A DNA stretch of 64,000 nt, from assembly GCF_001431595.1 (NCBI RefSeq), contig NZ_LDJO01000007.1, forward strand, positions 34,145-98,144, given 5' to 3'. Shown one piece after another: positions 54,596 to 63,921 of this stretch (positions within the stretch are counted from its first letter, which is position 1; each line of letters begins with the position of its first letter). The notes under the pieces were generated by a model. That model was not told the DNA's origin, did no database searches, and saw nothing but the letters and a program-made list of their open reading frames with translations. Source of the stretch: Stenotrophomonas acidaminiphila. GTDB lineage: Bacteria; Pseudomonadota; Gammaproteobacteria; Xanthomonadales; Xanthomonadaceae. The position numbers and the translations under genes are program-made.

Positions 54596-54609
54596 TTGAC
54601 CTGAATCAA
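54596..54609 (-). promoter_or_regulatory. FNR/ANR-type dyad upstream of the CopD-like gene
   Basis: TTGACCTGAATCAA (mixed TTGAC/ATCAA halves). The minus-strand GATCAT (54573-54568), the same hexamer as at ubiU, is exactly at the -10 position. Confidence 0.6.
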
Positions 54610-54633
54610 GCAGTGGCTGCCCGGGCGCGGATG

Positions 54634-54659
54634 CTTGAACCGCCCGCTGCTGCCCCCAT
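54634..54659 (+). promoter_or_regulatory. Sigma-32 heat-shock promoter of hslVU
   Basis: CTTGAA (54634-54639), 14-base spacer, CCCCAT (54654-54659): a close match to the RpoH consensus, with transcription expected near 54667, about 20 bases before the hslV ATG. Confidence 0.8.
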
Positions 54660-54686
54660 TGTTGCCGGGACACCCCGGAGGCTCCA

Positions 54687-55238
54687 ATGGATCCCAGCCA
54701 GAACCCGAATGTTTTCCATGCCACCACCATCTGCTGCGTGCGCCGCGGCGAGCACGTGGCGATCGCCGGCGATGGCCAGGTCACGCTGGGCCACACGGTG
54801 ATGAAAGGCAATGCGCGCAAGGTGCGCCGGCTCGGCCGCGACGGCCAGGTGCTGGCCGGCTTCGCCGGTGCCGCCGCCGATGCTTTCACCCTGTTCGAGC
54901 TGTTCGAAGCCAAGCTGGAAAAGCACGGCCAGCTGACCCGTGCGGCGGTGGAGCTGGCCAAGGACTGGCGCACCGAGCGCCGCCTGGGCAAGCTCGAGGC
55001 GCTGCTGGCCGTGGCCGACAGGGAAACCTCGCTGATCATCAGCGGTACCGGCGACGTGATCGAACCGGAAGACGGCATCATCGCCATCGGCTCCGGCGGC
55101 TCCTATGCCCTGAGCGCGGCGCGCGCGCTGCTGGCGCATACCCAGATGGACGCGCGCGCGGTGGCCACCGAGGCGATCAGCATCGCCGGCGGCATCTGCA
55201 TCTATACCAATACCAACGTGGTGGTCGAAGAACTCTGA
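54687..55238 (+). CDS. hslV: ATP-dependent protease peptidase subunit HslV
   Basis: Proteasome-like threonine peptidase of the HslUV complex, 183 residues. A 12-residue propeptide ([12 protein letters not shown]) precedes the catalytic Thr13 in TTICCVRRG, as in other xanthomonads; E. coli has only Met before it. [22 protein letters not shown] and [15 protein letters not shown] follow. CGGAGG precedes the ATG. Confidence 0.97.
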   Translation: MDPSQNPNVFHATTICCVRRGEHVAIAGDGQVTLGHTVMKGNARKVRRLGRDGQVLAGFAGAAADAFTLFELFEAKLEKHGQLTRAAVELAKDWRTERRLGKLEALLAVADRETSLIISGTGDVIEPEDGIIAIGSGGSYALSAARALLAHTQMDARAVATEAISIAGGICIYTNTNVVVEEL

Positions 55239-55367
55239 GGCACGTGCCGCATGCACCCGTGAAGCCGGTGGGGCCGATGCGCGGCATCCCCGCGCTCATC
55301 GGTTCCGGCGTTCCGTGCAGCCCGCGACTCCCGCCACCCCCGGCGCCATCGTTTCCCAGGTAAAGCC

Positions 55368-56744
55368 ATGAACCACAAGATCGAAGTGTCCTCCGCCACC
55401 ATGACCCCGCGCGAGATCGTGCAGGAGCTTGACCGCCACATCGTCGGCCAGCACGACGCCAAGCGCGCGGTCGCCATCGCCCTGCGCAACCGCTGGCGCC
55501 GCATGCAGCTGCCGGCCGAGCTGCGCAACGAGGTGATGCCCAAGAACATCCTGATGATCGGCCCCACCGGCGTCGGCAAGACCGAGATCGCCCGGCGCCT
55601 GGCCACGCTGGCCAATGCGCCGTTCGTGAAGGTCGAGGCCACGCGCTTCACCGAGGTCGGCTACGTCGGCAAGGACGTTGAGCAGATCATCCGCGACCTG
55701 GCCGACACGGCGGTCAAGCTGTACCGCGAGCAGGCCAAGGTGCGGGTGCGCACCCAGGCTGAGGAAAAGGCCGAGGACCGCATCCTCGACGCGCTGCTGC
55801 CGCGCCGCAGCGTCGGCATCGGCTTCGATCCGGAGGCCGCGCGCAACGAGCCGTCGGCATCCGACGGCGAGACCCGCATCAAGTTCCGGCGCATGCTGCG
55901 CAACGGCGAGCTGGACGAGCGCGAGATCGAACTGGAGATGTCCGCCAGCGTCAGCATGGACATCATGACCCCGCCGGGCATGGAGGAAATGGGCCAGCAG
56001 CTGCGCTCGATGTTCGCCAACCTCGGCAACGCCAAGTCGAACAAGCGCACCCTGACCATCAAGGCCGCGCGCCCGCTGCTGGTGGAAGAGGAGGCCGGCA
56101 AGCTGGTCAACGAGGACGACATCCGCGGCGCGGCCATCGAGGCCTGCGAGCAGCACGGCATCGTGTTCATCGACGAGATCGACAAGGTCGCCAAGCGCGG
56201 TGATTCGAACGCGTCCGGTGGCGACGTCTCGCGCGAAGGCGTGCAGCGCGACCTGCTGCCGCTGGTGGAAGGCTCCAACGTGTCCACCAAATACGGCACG
56301 GTCAAGACCGACCACATCCTGTTCATCGCCTCCGGCGCGTTCCACCTGGCCAAGCCCAGCGACCTGATCCCGGAACTGCAGGGCCGTTTCCCGATCCGCG
56401 TGGAGCTGGGTGCGCTGAGCAAGAACGACTTCGTGCGCATCCTCACCGAGCCGAAGGCGGCGCTGACCAAGCAGTACGAGGCGCTGCTGGCCACCGAGGG
56501 CGTCAAGGTGAGCTTCACCGGCGACGCCATCGAGCGCCTGGCCGAGATCGCCTTCCAGGTCAACGAGCGCCAGGAGAACATCGGTGCCCGTCGCCTGCAC
56601 ACGGTGCTGGAACGGCTGCTGGACACGCTCAGCTACGAGGCGCCGGATCGCGACGGCGAGACCCTCGCCATCGACACCGCTTACGTCGACAGGCACCTGG
56701 GCGAACTGGTGCAGGACCCGGACCTGAGCCGCTACATCCTGTAA
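55368..56744 (+). CDS. hslU: ATP-dependent protease ATPase subunit HslU
   Basis: AAA+ unfoldase partner of HslV, 458 residues. Walker [10 protein letters not shown], pore-loop region [14 protein letters not shown], Walker [12 protein letters not shown], and the C-terminal ending DLSRYIL that docks into HslV. It follows hslV by 129 bases on the same strand. Confidence 0.97.
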   Translation: MNHKIEVSSATMTPREIVQELDRHIVGQHDAKRAVAIALRNRWRRMQLPAELRNEVMPKNILMIGPTGVGKTEIARRLATLANAPFVKVEATRFTEVGYVGKDVEQIIRDLADTAVKLYREQAKVRVRTQAEEKAEDRILDALLPRRSVGIGFDPEAARNEPSASDGETRIKFRRMLRNGELDEREIELEMSASVSMDIMTPPGMEEMGQQLRSMFANLGNAKSNKRTLTIKAARPLLVEEEAGKLVNEDDIRGAAIEACEQHGIVFIDEIDKVAKRGDSNASGGDVSREGVQRDLLPLVEGSNVSTKYGTVKTDHILFIASGAFHLAKPSDLIPELQGRFPIRVELGALSKNDFVRILTEPKAALTKQYEALLATEGVKVSFTGDAIERLAEIAFQVNERQENIGARRLHTVLERLLDTLSYEAPDRDGETLAIDTAYVDRHLGELVQDPDLSRYIL

Positions 56745-56759
56745 GCAGGCCGCAATTGC

Positions 56760-56788
56760 GACAACGGCGCCCCGAGGGCGCCGTTGTC
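56760..56788. terminator. Terminator after hslU
   Basis: Perfect 12-bp stem GACAACGGCGCC / GGCGCCGTTGTC with a 5-base loop, 15 bases after the stop codon and between convergent genes. Confidence 0.85.
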
Positions 56789-56809
56789 GTTGGTGCCGGT
56801 GGCGCGGGA

Positions 56810-57481
56810 TCAGGCGTCCCAGCCGGCGCTGTCGGCCTGGGCCGGGAACACGCCCGGCTGGAACACCCCGTCGCGGACGTAGGCCAGCAGCACCACGTCC
56901 ATCACCATCAGCCCGTCGCGTTCCAGGTCGTACTGCTCCGGCTGCGCCATGGCGTTGTACAGCGCGCCGGTCAGGCTGATGTGCAGCATGCGGCTGGCGG
57001 CGGCGGGATCGACGCCCGGGCGCAGCTGCCCCAGCTCGCGCGCGCGTTCCAGGGTGCGGGTGACCATGTCCAGCTCCTCCTGCGAGTTCTGGCGCTGCAT
57101 CGCCTGGACGCTCAGGCTTTCGCTGGACTGCTCGCTGCGCAACAGGATCTCCATCAGGCTGCGCTGGCGCGGGTCGCCGACCAGCTCGGCGAGCGAGACG
57201 CGGATGACCTCGCGCAGGTCCAGGATCGGGGTCTGCCGCTGCGGCGCGTAGGTGCGCTGCAGGCGCTGCACGAACGGCATGCGGTCGCGCTCGATCATCG
57301 CCTCCAGCACTTCGGTCTTGTTCTTGAAGTGCCAGTACACCGCGCCGCGGGTATAGCCGGCGCGGGTGGCGATCATCGCCAGCGTGGTACCGACCACCCC
57401 ATGTTCGTGGAAACAGGCGATCGCCGCGTCGAGGATGCCCTCGCGGGTCGCCTGCGCGTCCTCTTTGCTCTTACGCGCCAT
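56810..57481 (-). CDS. TetR-family repressor, SmeT/TtgR-like
   Basis: 223 residues from the ATG at 57481 (MARKSKEDAQATREGIL); an ATG at 57508 would add nine residues. The helix-turn-helix is TLAMIATRAGYTRGAVYWHFKNKTEVL in sense, with RGAVYWHF diagnostic for RND-pump regulators. The C-terminal domain (about 80-205) is the ligand-binding type of AcrR, TtgR and SmeT. It is divergent from the RND operon with a matching operator between them, so local repression of both directions is likely. Confidence 0.92.
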   Translation of the reverse strand: MARKSKEDAQATREGILDAAIACFHEHGVVGTTLAMIATRAGYTRGAVYWHFKNKTEVLEAMIERDRMPFVQRLQRTYAPQRQTPILDLREVIRVSLAELVGDPRQRSLMEILLRSEQSSESLSVQAMQRQNSQEELDMVTRTLERARELGQLRPGVDPAAASRMLHISLTGALYNAMAQPEQYDLERDGLMVMDVVLLAYVRDGVFQPGVFPAQADSAGWDA

Positions 57482-57531
57482 CGCACTGCCGTTGCTCACA
57501 GCTGACATGAAACATGTCTGAATTCTACCAA

Positions 57532-57559
57532 TTTACAAACAGACGTGCATGTATGTATT
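57532..57559. promoter_or_regulatory. SmeT/TtgR-type operator
   Basis: TACAAACAGACGTG followed by CATGTATGTA, an imperfect dyad (8 of 12 positions) resembling the known SmeT and TtgR operators. It lies in the divergent TetR-RND gap, the AT-richest stretch of this region. Confidence 0.65.
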
Positions 57560-57695
57560 CTTCCGCGCTCTTTTCCCGTCGTCCGATCACGGCCGCGTGC
57601 GCAGGTTCGCCCCGCGCACCGTCGCGGGTGGCCGCCCTCCGGGGCGGGCCGTCCCGGTCGGGTGGCTTCCTTACCTACTGCCGAGTCTCCCCGCC

Positions 57696-58868
57696 ATGAA
57701 TCGATCGATTCTCCGTCCCGCCCTCCTGTCGCTGCTGGTTGCCGCCGCGCTGGCCGCCTGTGGCGGGCAGCCGCCGCAGCAGGGCGGTGGTCCCGGCCAG
57801 GTCACCGTCGTCACCCTGAAGGCCGGGCCGCTCACCCTGACCCGTGAACTGGCCGGCCGTGCCACCGGCTACCAGGTCGCCGAGGTGCGCCCGCAGGTCA
57901 GCGGCATCGTCGCCAAGCGCCTGTTCACCGAAGGCAGCGTGGTCAAGCAGGGTCAGCCGCTGTACCAGCTCGACGACGCCGCCTACCGCGCCCAGGCCAA
58001 CAGTGCCCGCGCCCAGCTGGCACGGGCCGAGGCCAGCGCCAACGCCGCGCGCCTGGCCGCGCGCCGCAGCAGCGAGCTGGTCAAGAGCAGGGTCATCAGC
58101 GTGCAGGACGACGAGAACGCGCAGGCCGCCTGGAAGCAGGCCGAGGCCGACGTCGGCGCCGCCCGCGCCGCGCTGGACGCGGCCAACGTGACCCTGGGCT
58201 ACGCCCGCATCACCGCGCCGATCAGCGGCCAGATCGGCAAGTCCAGCGTCACCCAGGGCGCGCTGGTCAGCGCCGGCCAGGCCGAAGCGCTGGCCACGAT
58301 CAACCAGCTGGACCCGATCTACATCGACGTCAGCCAGTCCTCGGCCGAGCTGCTGCAGCTGCGCCGCGAGCTGGCTGCCGGGCGCCTGCAGGGCGCTTCC
58401 GAGCTGCCGGTGGACATCGTGCTCGAAGACGGCAGCACCTACGCGCACAAGGGCACGCTGGAGTTCTCCGAGGTCAGCGTCGACCCCAGCACCGGCAGCT
58501 ATGGCCTGCGCGTGCGGGTGGACAACCCCGACCAGGTGCTGATGCCGGGCATGTTCGTGCGCGCGGTGCTGGGCAGCGGCGTGCGCCAGGACGCGTTGCT
58601 GGTGCCGATGCAGGGCATTGCCCGCGATCCCCGCGGCAACACCAGCGCGATGGTGGTCGACGCCGAGGGCAAGGTCGCGCAGCGCGCGGTCACCGTCAGC
58701 CGCGCCATCGGCGATGCGTGGCTGGTCGAGGACGGCCTGAAGGCCGGCGACAAGGTCATCGTCGAGGGCCTGCAGAAGATCGCCCCGGGCATGCCGGTGC
58801 AGGCCACCGAGAAGGGCGCCGCGCCCGCCAAGCCCGCCGCGCCGTCCGCGCCGGCCGCCAAGCAGTAA
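57696..58868 (+). CDS. RND efflux periplasmic adaptor (AcrA/SmeD-like lipoprotein)
   Basis: 390 residues with lipobox LAAC (Cys22). The biotinyl-lipoyl half-domains flank a coiled-coil hairpin: EVRPQVSGIVAKRLFTEGS, then RITAPISGQIGKSSVTQG, then the beta-barrel domain with LMPGMFVRAVL. The tail is Pro/Ala-rich. Twelve bases before the transporter gene. Connects the pump to an outer-membrane channel. Confidence 0.95.
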   Translation: MNRSILRPALLSLLVAAALAACGGQPPQQGGGPGQVTVVTLKAGPLTLTRELAGRATGYQVAEVRPQVSGIVAKRLFTEGSVVKQGQPLYQLDDAAYRAQANSARAQLARAEASANAARLAARRSSELVKSRVISVQDDENAQAAWKQAEADVGAARAALDAANVTLGYARITAPISGQIGKSSVTQGALVSAGQAEALATINQLDPIYIDVSQSSAELLQLRRELAAGRLQGASELPVDIVLEDGSTYAHKGTLEFSEVSVDPSTGSYGLRVRVDNPDQVLMPGMFVRAVLGSGVRQDALLVPMQGIARDPRGNTSAMVVDAEGKVAQRAVTVSRAIGDAWLVEDGLKAGDKVIVEGLQKIAPGMPVQATEKGAAPAKPAAPSAPAAKQ

Positions 58869-58880
58869 GCGGAGACGCAC

Positions 58881-61800
58881 ATGGCTCGCTTCTTCATCGA
58901 CCGGCCCATCTTCGCGTGGGTCATCGCCATCATCATCATGCTCGCCGGCGCGCTGGCGATGCTCAAGCTGCCGATTTCGATGTACCCGGAGGTCGCACCG
59001 CCGGCGGTATCGATCTCGGCCAACTACCCGGGTGCCTCGGCCAAGGTGGTCGAGGACTCGGTGACGCAGATCATCGAGCAGAACATGAAGGGCCTGGACG
59101 GGTTGATCTACTTCTCGTCCAACAGCTCTTCCAACGGCCAGACGAGCATCACCCTGACCTTCGAGAGCGGCACCAACCCGGACATCGCCCAGGTGCAGGT
59201 GCAGAACAAGCTGCAGCTGGCCATGCCGCTGCTGCCGCAGGAAGTGCAGCGGCAGGGCATCAACGTCGCCAAGTCCAGCTCGGGCTTCCTCAACGTCATC
59301 GGCTTCGTGTCCGAGGACGGCAGCATGGACGAGCACGACATCTCCGACTACGTCGGTTCCAACGTGATCGACCCGCTCAGCCGCGTGCCGGGCGTGGGCT
59401 CGATCCAGGTGTTCGGCGGCAAGTACGCCATGCGCATCTGGCTGGATCCGAACAAGCTGCAGACCTACCGGGTCTCGGTGGACGAGGTGACCGCGGCGGT
59501 GCGCGCGCAGAACGCGCAGGTGGCCGTGGGCCAGCTGGGCGGTGCGCCGGCGGTGAAGGGCCAGCAGCTCAACGCCACCATCAACGCGCAGGACCGGCTG
59601 CAGACCCCGCAGCAGTTCCGCGACATCGTGCTGCGCACCGAGGCCGATGGCTCGACGCTGAAGCTGGGTGACGTGGCGCGCGTGGAGCTGGGCGCGGAAA
59701 CCTATGACTTCGTCACCCGGTACAACGGCAAGCCGGCCTCGGGCCTGGCCGTCACCCTGGCCACCGGCGCCAACGCGCTGGCCACCGCCGAGGGCGTGCG
59801 CAAGACCCTGGACGAGTTGGCGGCCAACTACCCGCACGGGCTCAAGGCGGTGATCCCGTACGACACCACGCCGTTCGTGAAGGTGTCGATCAAGGGCGTG
59901 GTCAAGACCCTGCTCGAGGCGATCGTGCTGGTGTTCCTGGTGATGTACCTGTTCCTGCAGAACTTCCGCGCCACGCTGATCCCGACGATCGCGGTGCCGG
60001 TGGTGCTGCTGGGTACCTTCGGCGTGCTGGCCGCGCTGGGCTTCTCGATCAACATGCTGACCATGTTCGCCATGGTGCTGGCGATCGGCCTGCTGGTGGA
60101 CGACGCCATCGTGGTGGTGGAGAACGTCGAGCGCATCATGTCCGAGGAAGGGCTGTCGCCGCTGGAGGCCACGCGCAAGTCGATGGGCCAGATCACCGGC
60201 GCGCTGGTCGGCATCGGCCTGGTGCTGTCGGCGGTGTTCGTGCCGATGGCGTTCATGAGCGGCTCCACCGGCGTGATCTACCGCCAGTTCTCGGCGACCA
60301 TCGTCTCGGCGATGGCGCTGTCGGTGCTGGTGGCGATCGTGCTGACCCCGGCGCTGTGCGCGACCATGCTCAAGCCGCTGAAGAAGGGCGAGCACCACGT
60401 CGCCCACCGCGGCCTGGCCGGGCGCTTCTTCAATGGCTTCAACAACGGCTTCGACCGCACCAGCAGCACCTACCAGCGCGGCGTGCGCGGCATCCTGGCG
60501 CGGCCGTGGCGCTTCATGGCGGTGTTCGCGGCGCTGGCGGTGGCCATGGGCGTGCTGTTCATGCGCCTGCCCAGCTCGTTCCTGCCCAACGAGGACCAGG
60601 GCATCCTGATGGCGCTGGTGCAGGCCCCGGTGGGCGCCACCCAGGAGCGCACCCTGGAGTCGATCTACAAGCTGGAGGACCACTTCCTGCAGAACGAGAA
60701 GGACGCCGTGGAATCGGTGTTCTCGGTGCAGGGCTTCAGCTTCTCCGGCATGGGCCAGAACTCGGGCATGGCCTTCGTCAAGCTCAAGGACTGGCACGAG
60801 CGCACCCCCGACCAGGGCGTGGGCCCGATCACCGGGCGCGCGATGGCCGCGCTGGGGCAGATCAAGGACGCGTTCATCTTCGCCTTCCCGCCGCCGGCGA
60901 TGCCGGAGCTGGGCACCGCCTCGGGCTATACCTTCTTCCTGAAGGACAACACCGGGCAGGGCCACGATGCGCTGGTCAACGCGCGCAACCAGCTGCTGGG
61001 CATGGCCGGCAACAGCGACAAGCTGGCCAACGTCCGTCCCAACGGCCTGGACGATACCCCGCAGCTGCGGCTGGACATCGACGTGGCCAAGGCCGGCGCG
61101 CACGGGCTGTCGCTGGATGCGATCAACAGCACCCTGGCCACCGCATGGGGCTCGAGCTACGTCGATGACTTCATCGACCGCGGCCGGGTCAAGCGCGTGT
61201 ACATGCAGGCCGACGACGGGTTCCGCATGAACCCGGAGGACTTCAACCTGTGGACGGTGAAGAACAGCGCCGGGCAGATGGTGCCGTTCTCGGCCTTCGC
61301 CAGCCAGCGCTGGGACTACGGTTCGCCGCGCCTGGAGCGCTACAACGGCGTTTCGGCGCTGGAGATCCAGGGCGAGGCGGCGCCGGGCGTGGCCTCGGGC
61401 GACGCCATGGCCGAGGTGGAGAAGCTGGCCAGCCAGTTGCCGCCGGGGTTCAGCATCGAATGGACCGCGGTGTCCTACCAGGAGCGCGAGGCCGGTTCGC
61501 AGACGCCGCTGCTGTACACCCTGTCGCTGCTGATCGTGTTCCTGTGCCTGGCCGCGCTGTACGAAAGCTGGAGCGTGCCGACCGCGGTGCTGCTGGTGGC
61601 GCCGCTGGGCATCCTCGGCGCGGTGCTGGCCAACACCTTCCGCGGCATGGAACGCGACGTCTACTTCCAGGTGGCGATGCTGACCACAGTGGGCCTGACC
61701 TCGAAGAACGCGATCCTGATCGTCGAGTTCGCCAAGGAGCACCTGGAGAAGGGCGCGGGCGTGATCGAGGCGACGATGCATGCGGTACGCGACCGCCTGC

Positions 61801-62027
61801 GCCCGATCGTGATGACCTCGCTGGCGTTCGGCCTGGGCGTGCTGCCGCTGGCCATCGCCTCGGGCGCCGGTTCCGGTGCGCAGCGCGCCATCGGCACCGG
61901 CGTGCTGGGCGGCATGATCGCCGGCACGGTGCTCGGCCTGTTCTTCATCCCGCTGTTCTTCGTGGTGGTGCAGCGCCTGTTCAATCGCCGCCGTCTGGCC
62001 GCGAATGGGGAACCGCCGCAGGCGTGA
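58881..62027 (+). CDS. RND multidrug transporter (AcrB/SmeE-like, HAE1 family)
   Basis: 1048 residues, 12 transmembrane helices and two large periplasmic loops. It starts [18 protein letters not shown]. The proton-relay aspartates are in [17 protein letters not shown] (TM4), and [15 protein letters not shown] is in the second half. LDGLIYFSS and [15 protein letters not shown] are typical of hydrophobe-amphiphile exporters. No outer-membrane factor gene follows: the next gene is a small hypothetical on the other strand, so the pump must borrow a channel encoded elsewhere. Confidence 0.96.
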   Translation: MARFFIDRPIFAWVIAIIIMLAGALAMLKLPISMYPEVAPPAVSISANYPGASAKVVEDSVTQIIEQNMKGLDGLIYFSSNSSSNGQTSITLTFESGTNPDIAQVQVQNKLQLAMPLLPQEVQRQGINVAKSSSGFLNVIGFVSEDGSMDEHDISDYVGSNVIDPLSRVPGVGSIQVFGGKYAMRIWLDPNKLQTYRVSVDEVTAAVRAQNAQVAVGQLGGAPAVKGQQLNATINAQDRLQTPQQFRDIVLRTEADGSTLKLGDVARVELGAETYDFVTRYNGKPASGLAVTLATGANALATAEGVRKTLDELAANYPHGLKAVIPYDTTPFVKVSIKGVVKTLLEAIVLVFLVMYLFLQNFRATLIPTIAVPVVLLGTFGVLAALGFSINMLTMFAMVLAIGLLVDDAIVVVENVERIMSEEGLSPLEATRKSMGQITGALVGIGLVLSAVFVPMAFMSGSTGVIYRQFSATIVSAMALSVLVAIVLTPALCATMLKPLKKGEHHVAHRGLAGRFFNGFNNGFDRTSSTYQRGVRGILARPWRFMAVFAALAVAMGVLFMRLPSSFLPNEDQGILMALVQAPVGATQERTLESIYKLEDHFLQNEKDAVESVFSVQGFSFSGMGQNSGMAFVKLKDWHERTPDQGVGPITGRAMAALGQIKDAFIFAFPPPAMPELGTASGYTFFLKDNTGQGHDALVNARNQLLGMAGNSDKLANVRPNGLDDTPQLRLDIDVAKAGAHGLSLDAINSTLATAWGSSYVDDFIDRGRVKRVYMQADDGFRMNPEDFNLWTVKNSAGQMVPFSAFASQRWDYGSPRLERYNGVSALEIQGEAAPGVASGDAMAEVEKLASQLPPGFSIEWTAVSYQEREAGSQTPLLYTLSLLIVFLCLAALYESWSVPTAVLLVAPLGILGAVLANTFRGMERDVYFQVAMLTTVGLTSKNAILIVEFAKEHLEKGAGVIEATMHAVRDRLRPIVMTSLAFGLGVLPLAIASGAGSGAQRAIGTGVLGGMIAGTVLGLFFIPLFFVVVQRLFNRRRLAANGEPPQA

Positions 62028-62042
62028 CCCCTGTGCCGCGGG

Positions 62043-62061
62043 GGCCGGCGTGGCGCCGGCC
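62043..62061. terminator. Terminator after the RND transporter
   Basis: 8-bp stem GGCCGGCG / CGCCGGCC with a 3-base loop, 16 bases after the stop codon. Confidence 0.65.
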
Positions 62062-62121
62062 GCCCCGCCAGCATGGCGACGCCGGGGCATGCCCCAGCGT
62101 CGTCGTCATGTGCCCTGGCGG

Positions 62122-62373
62122 TCAGCCCGGGCGGACCGCCGCATCCACCAGCTGCGCCTCCTCCACCGCACCCAGGCGCTGGGCGAAGGCGGCCATGCGG
62201 TTGCACAGTTCGGCGCGGTGTTCTGGGAAGGCCTCGGCCAGCTCGTTCTGGATCTGCTGGTAGGCGTCCCAGAAGGCGGCGGAGCGGCGATGGCGGGCGT
62301 AGTGGGCGCGCAGGCGTTCTCCGGCCTGGCGCAGCGAGTCCCGATGGCGTCCGTGTACGGGCGAAAATTGCAT
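62122..62373 (-). CDS. Small helical protein of unknown function
   Basis: 83 residues, charged and predicted mostly helical (RQAGERLRAHYARHRR, AYQQIQNELAEAFPEHRAELCNRMAAF quoted in part). AAGGTG precedes the ATG. No family recognised and no membrane segment. Confidence 0.6.
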   Translation of the reverse strand: MQFSPVHGRHRDSLRQAGERLRAHYARHRRSAAFWDAYQQIQNELAEAFPEHRAELCNRMAAFAQRLGAVEEAQLVDAAVRPG

Positions 62374-62502
62374 CGCGTCACCTTGATGGCAGTGCCCCCT
62401 GCACGACCGAGCATAGCCGGTGCCGATGACACCGGGGTGGCGGCGCGATGGCGGAATCGCGCGGATGTGGAGCGCGTCACATCCGGTGGCAGCGCGCCGG
62501 GC

Positions 62503-62955
62503 CTATTCGCCGATGTCCTCGTTCCAGACTTCCGGATTGCCGGCGATGAAGCCGCGCATCATCTCGATGCAGCCGGCATCGTTCAGGTCGATGACCCTGA
62601 CCCCGTTCTCGCGCAGCCAGTCGATGCCGCCGGCGAAGGTGACCGATTCGCCGACCACGACGGTGCCGATGTTGAACTGGCGCACCAGCCCGGAGCAGTA
62701 CCAGCACGGGGCCAGGGTGGTGACCATGATGGTGTCGCGGTAGCCGCGCTGGCGGCCGGCCTTGCGGAAGGCGTCGGTTTCGCCGTGGATGGAGGGGTCG
62801 CCCTCCTGCACCCGGCGGTTGTGGCCGCAGCCGAGCAGGCGGCCGTCGTTGTGGTACAGCGCCGCGCCGATCGGGATGCCGCCCTCGGCCAGGCCCTGGC
62901 GGGCCTCGGCGATGGCGGTGTCGAGCAGGGCGCGGTAGTCGGGCGTGGCGATCAT
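62503..62955 (-). CDS. Cytosine deaminase, fungal FCY1 type
   Basis: 150-residue zinc-dependent deaminase of the CDA superfamily. The catalytic motif HGE is at 57-59, and APCWYC gives Cys84 and Cys87. The order EGGIPIGAALYHNDGRLLGCGHN, then VVVGESVTF, then the C-terminal EDIGE closely follows yeast cytosine deaminase, whose own C-terminus ends EDIGE and is near the active site. E. coli CodA is unrelated. Could act on cytosine or related bases in pyrimidine salvage; other nucleobase substrates are possible. Confidence 0.82.
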   Translation of the reverse strand: MIATPDYRALLDTAIAEARQGLAEGGIPIGAALYHNDGRLLGCGHNRRVQEGDPSIHGETDAFRKAGRQRGYRDTIMVTTLAPCWYCSGLVRQFNIGTVVVGESVTFAGGIDWLRENGVRVIDLNDAGCIEMMRGFIAGNPEVWNEDIGE

Positions 62956-63034
62956 CGGGGCGGGCATCCGTCGGGTGGCCGGCCATGATAACGGCCCGTT
63001 CCCGGGCCCCGGCACGCCGCCGCCGCGGGAGTGC

Positions 63035-63040
63035 GATAAT
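63035..63040 (+). promoter_or_regulatory. -10 box GATAAT, ubiE probably leaderless
   Basis: Seven bases (CGGGCGC) separate the hexamer from the ubiE ATG. Confidence 0.55.
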
Positions 63041-63047
63041 CGGGCGC

Positions 63048-63812
63048 ATGAGCGAATCCCCCTACAAGAGCGGCACCACCCACTTCGGCTTCCGCGACGT
63101 GCCGGCCAAGGACAAGCAGAAGCTTGTCGGCCAGGTGTTCACGTCGGTGGCCGACAACTACGACCTGATGAACGACCTGATGAGCCTGGGCATCCATCGG
63201 TTGTGGAAGCGTTACTTCGTGGCCACCGCCCAGGTGAAGCCGGGCGACCGCGTGCTCGACCTGGCCGGCGGCACCGGCGACATCGCCGTGCTGCTCAAGG
63301 AGCGGCTGGGCGCCGAAGGCAGCGTGGTGCTGGGCGACATCAACGCCGGCATGCTGTCGGTGGGCCGCGACCGCCTGACCAACCGCGGCCACGTGTCCGG
63401 CTTCGAGTGGGTGCAGCTCAACGCCGAGGCGCTGCCGTTCCCGGACCAGAGCTTCGACCTGGTGACCATTTCCTTCGGCCTGCGCAACGTCACCGACAAG
63501 GACGCCGCGCTGCGCGAGATGTACCGCGTGCTAAAGGTCGGCGGCCAGGCCCGCGTGCTGGAGTTCTCCGAGGTCACCGCCGACTGGTTCAAGCCGATCT
63601 ACGACTTCCATTCGTTCAAGGTGCTGCCGCGGCTCGGCAAGCTGTTCGCGCGCGGCGACGGCGACAGCTACCAGTACCTGGCCGAGAGCATCCGCAAGCA
63701 TCCGCCGCAGGAAGAGCTCAAGGCGATGATGGCCGAGGCCGGCTTCGCCCGCTGCCATTACAAGAACCTCAGCGGCGGCATCGTCGCCATCCACTCCGGC
63801 TACAAGATCTAG
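63048..63812 (+). CDS. ubiE: Ubiquinone/menaquinone C-methyltransferase
   Basis: SAM-dependent C-methyltransferase of quinone synthesis, 254 residues. HFGFRDVPAKDKQKLVG is the N-terminal signature, VLDLAGGTGDIA binds SAM, NAEALPFPDQSFDLVTISFGLRNV and YQYLAESIRKHPPQEELKAMM (cited in part) are the UbiE motifs. Acts in both aerobic and anaerobic quinone pathways. Confidence 0.96.
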   Translation: MSESPYKSGTTHFGFRDVPAKDKQKLVGQVFTSVADNYDLMNDLMSLGIHRLWKRYFVATAQVKPGDRVLDLAGGTGDIAVLLKERLGAEGSVVLGDINAGMLSVGRDRLTNRGHVSGFEWVQLNAEALPFPDQSFDLVTISFGLRNVTDKDAALREMYRVLKVGGQARVLEFSEVTADWFKPIYDFHSFKVLPRLGKLFARGDGDSYQYLAESIRKHPPQEELKAMMAEAGFARCHYKNLSGGIVAIHSGYKI

Positions 63813-63921
63813 GCATGGGGGAGGGGCCGGGTACCGGGGACGGGCGCTGCCCGGGTCCGCGTTCCCGCCTTCTTCCGCGCCTCGCCTGCTGCACCCACTC
63901 CTTCGCTGCAAAGGTAATCCC

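Noticed and set aside
57675..62090. A 1471-codon open frame antisense to the RND pump
   Set aside because: Translation is His/Arg/Ala-rich without any domain; it is a high-GC shadow of the adaptor and transporter genes.
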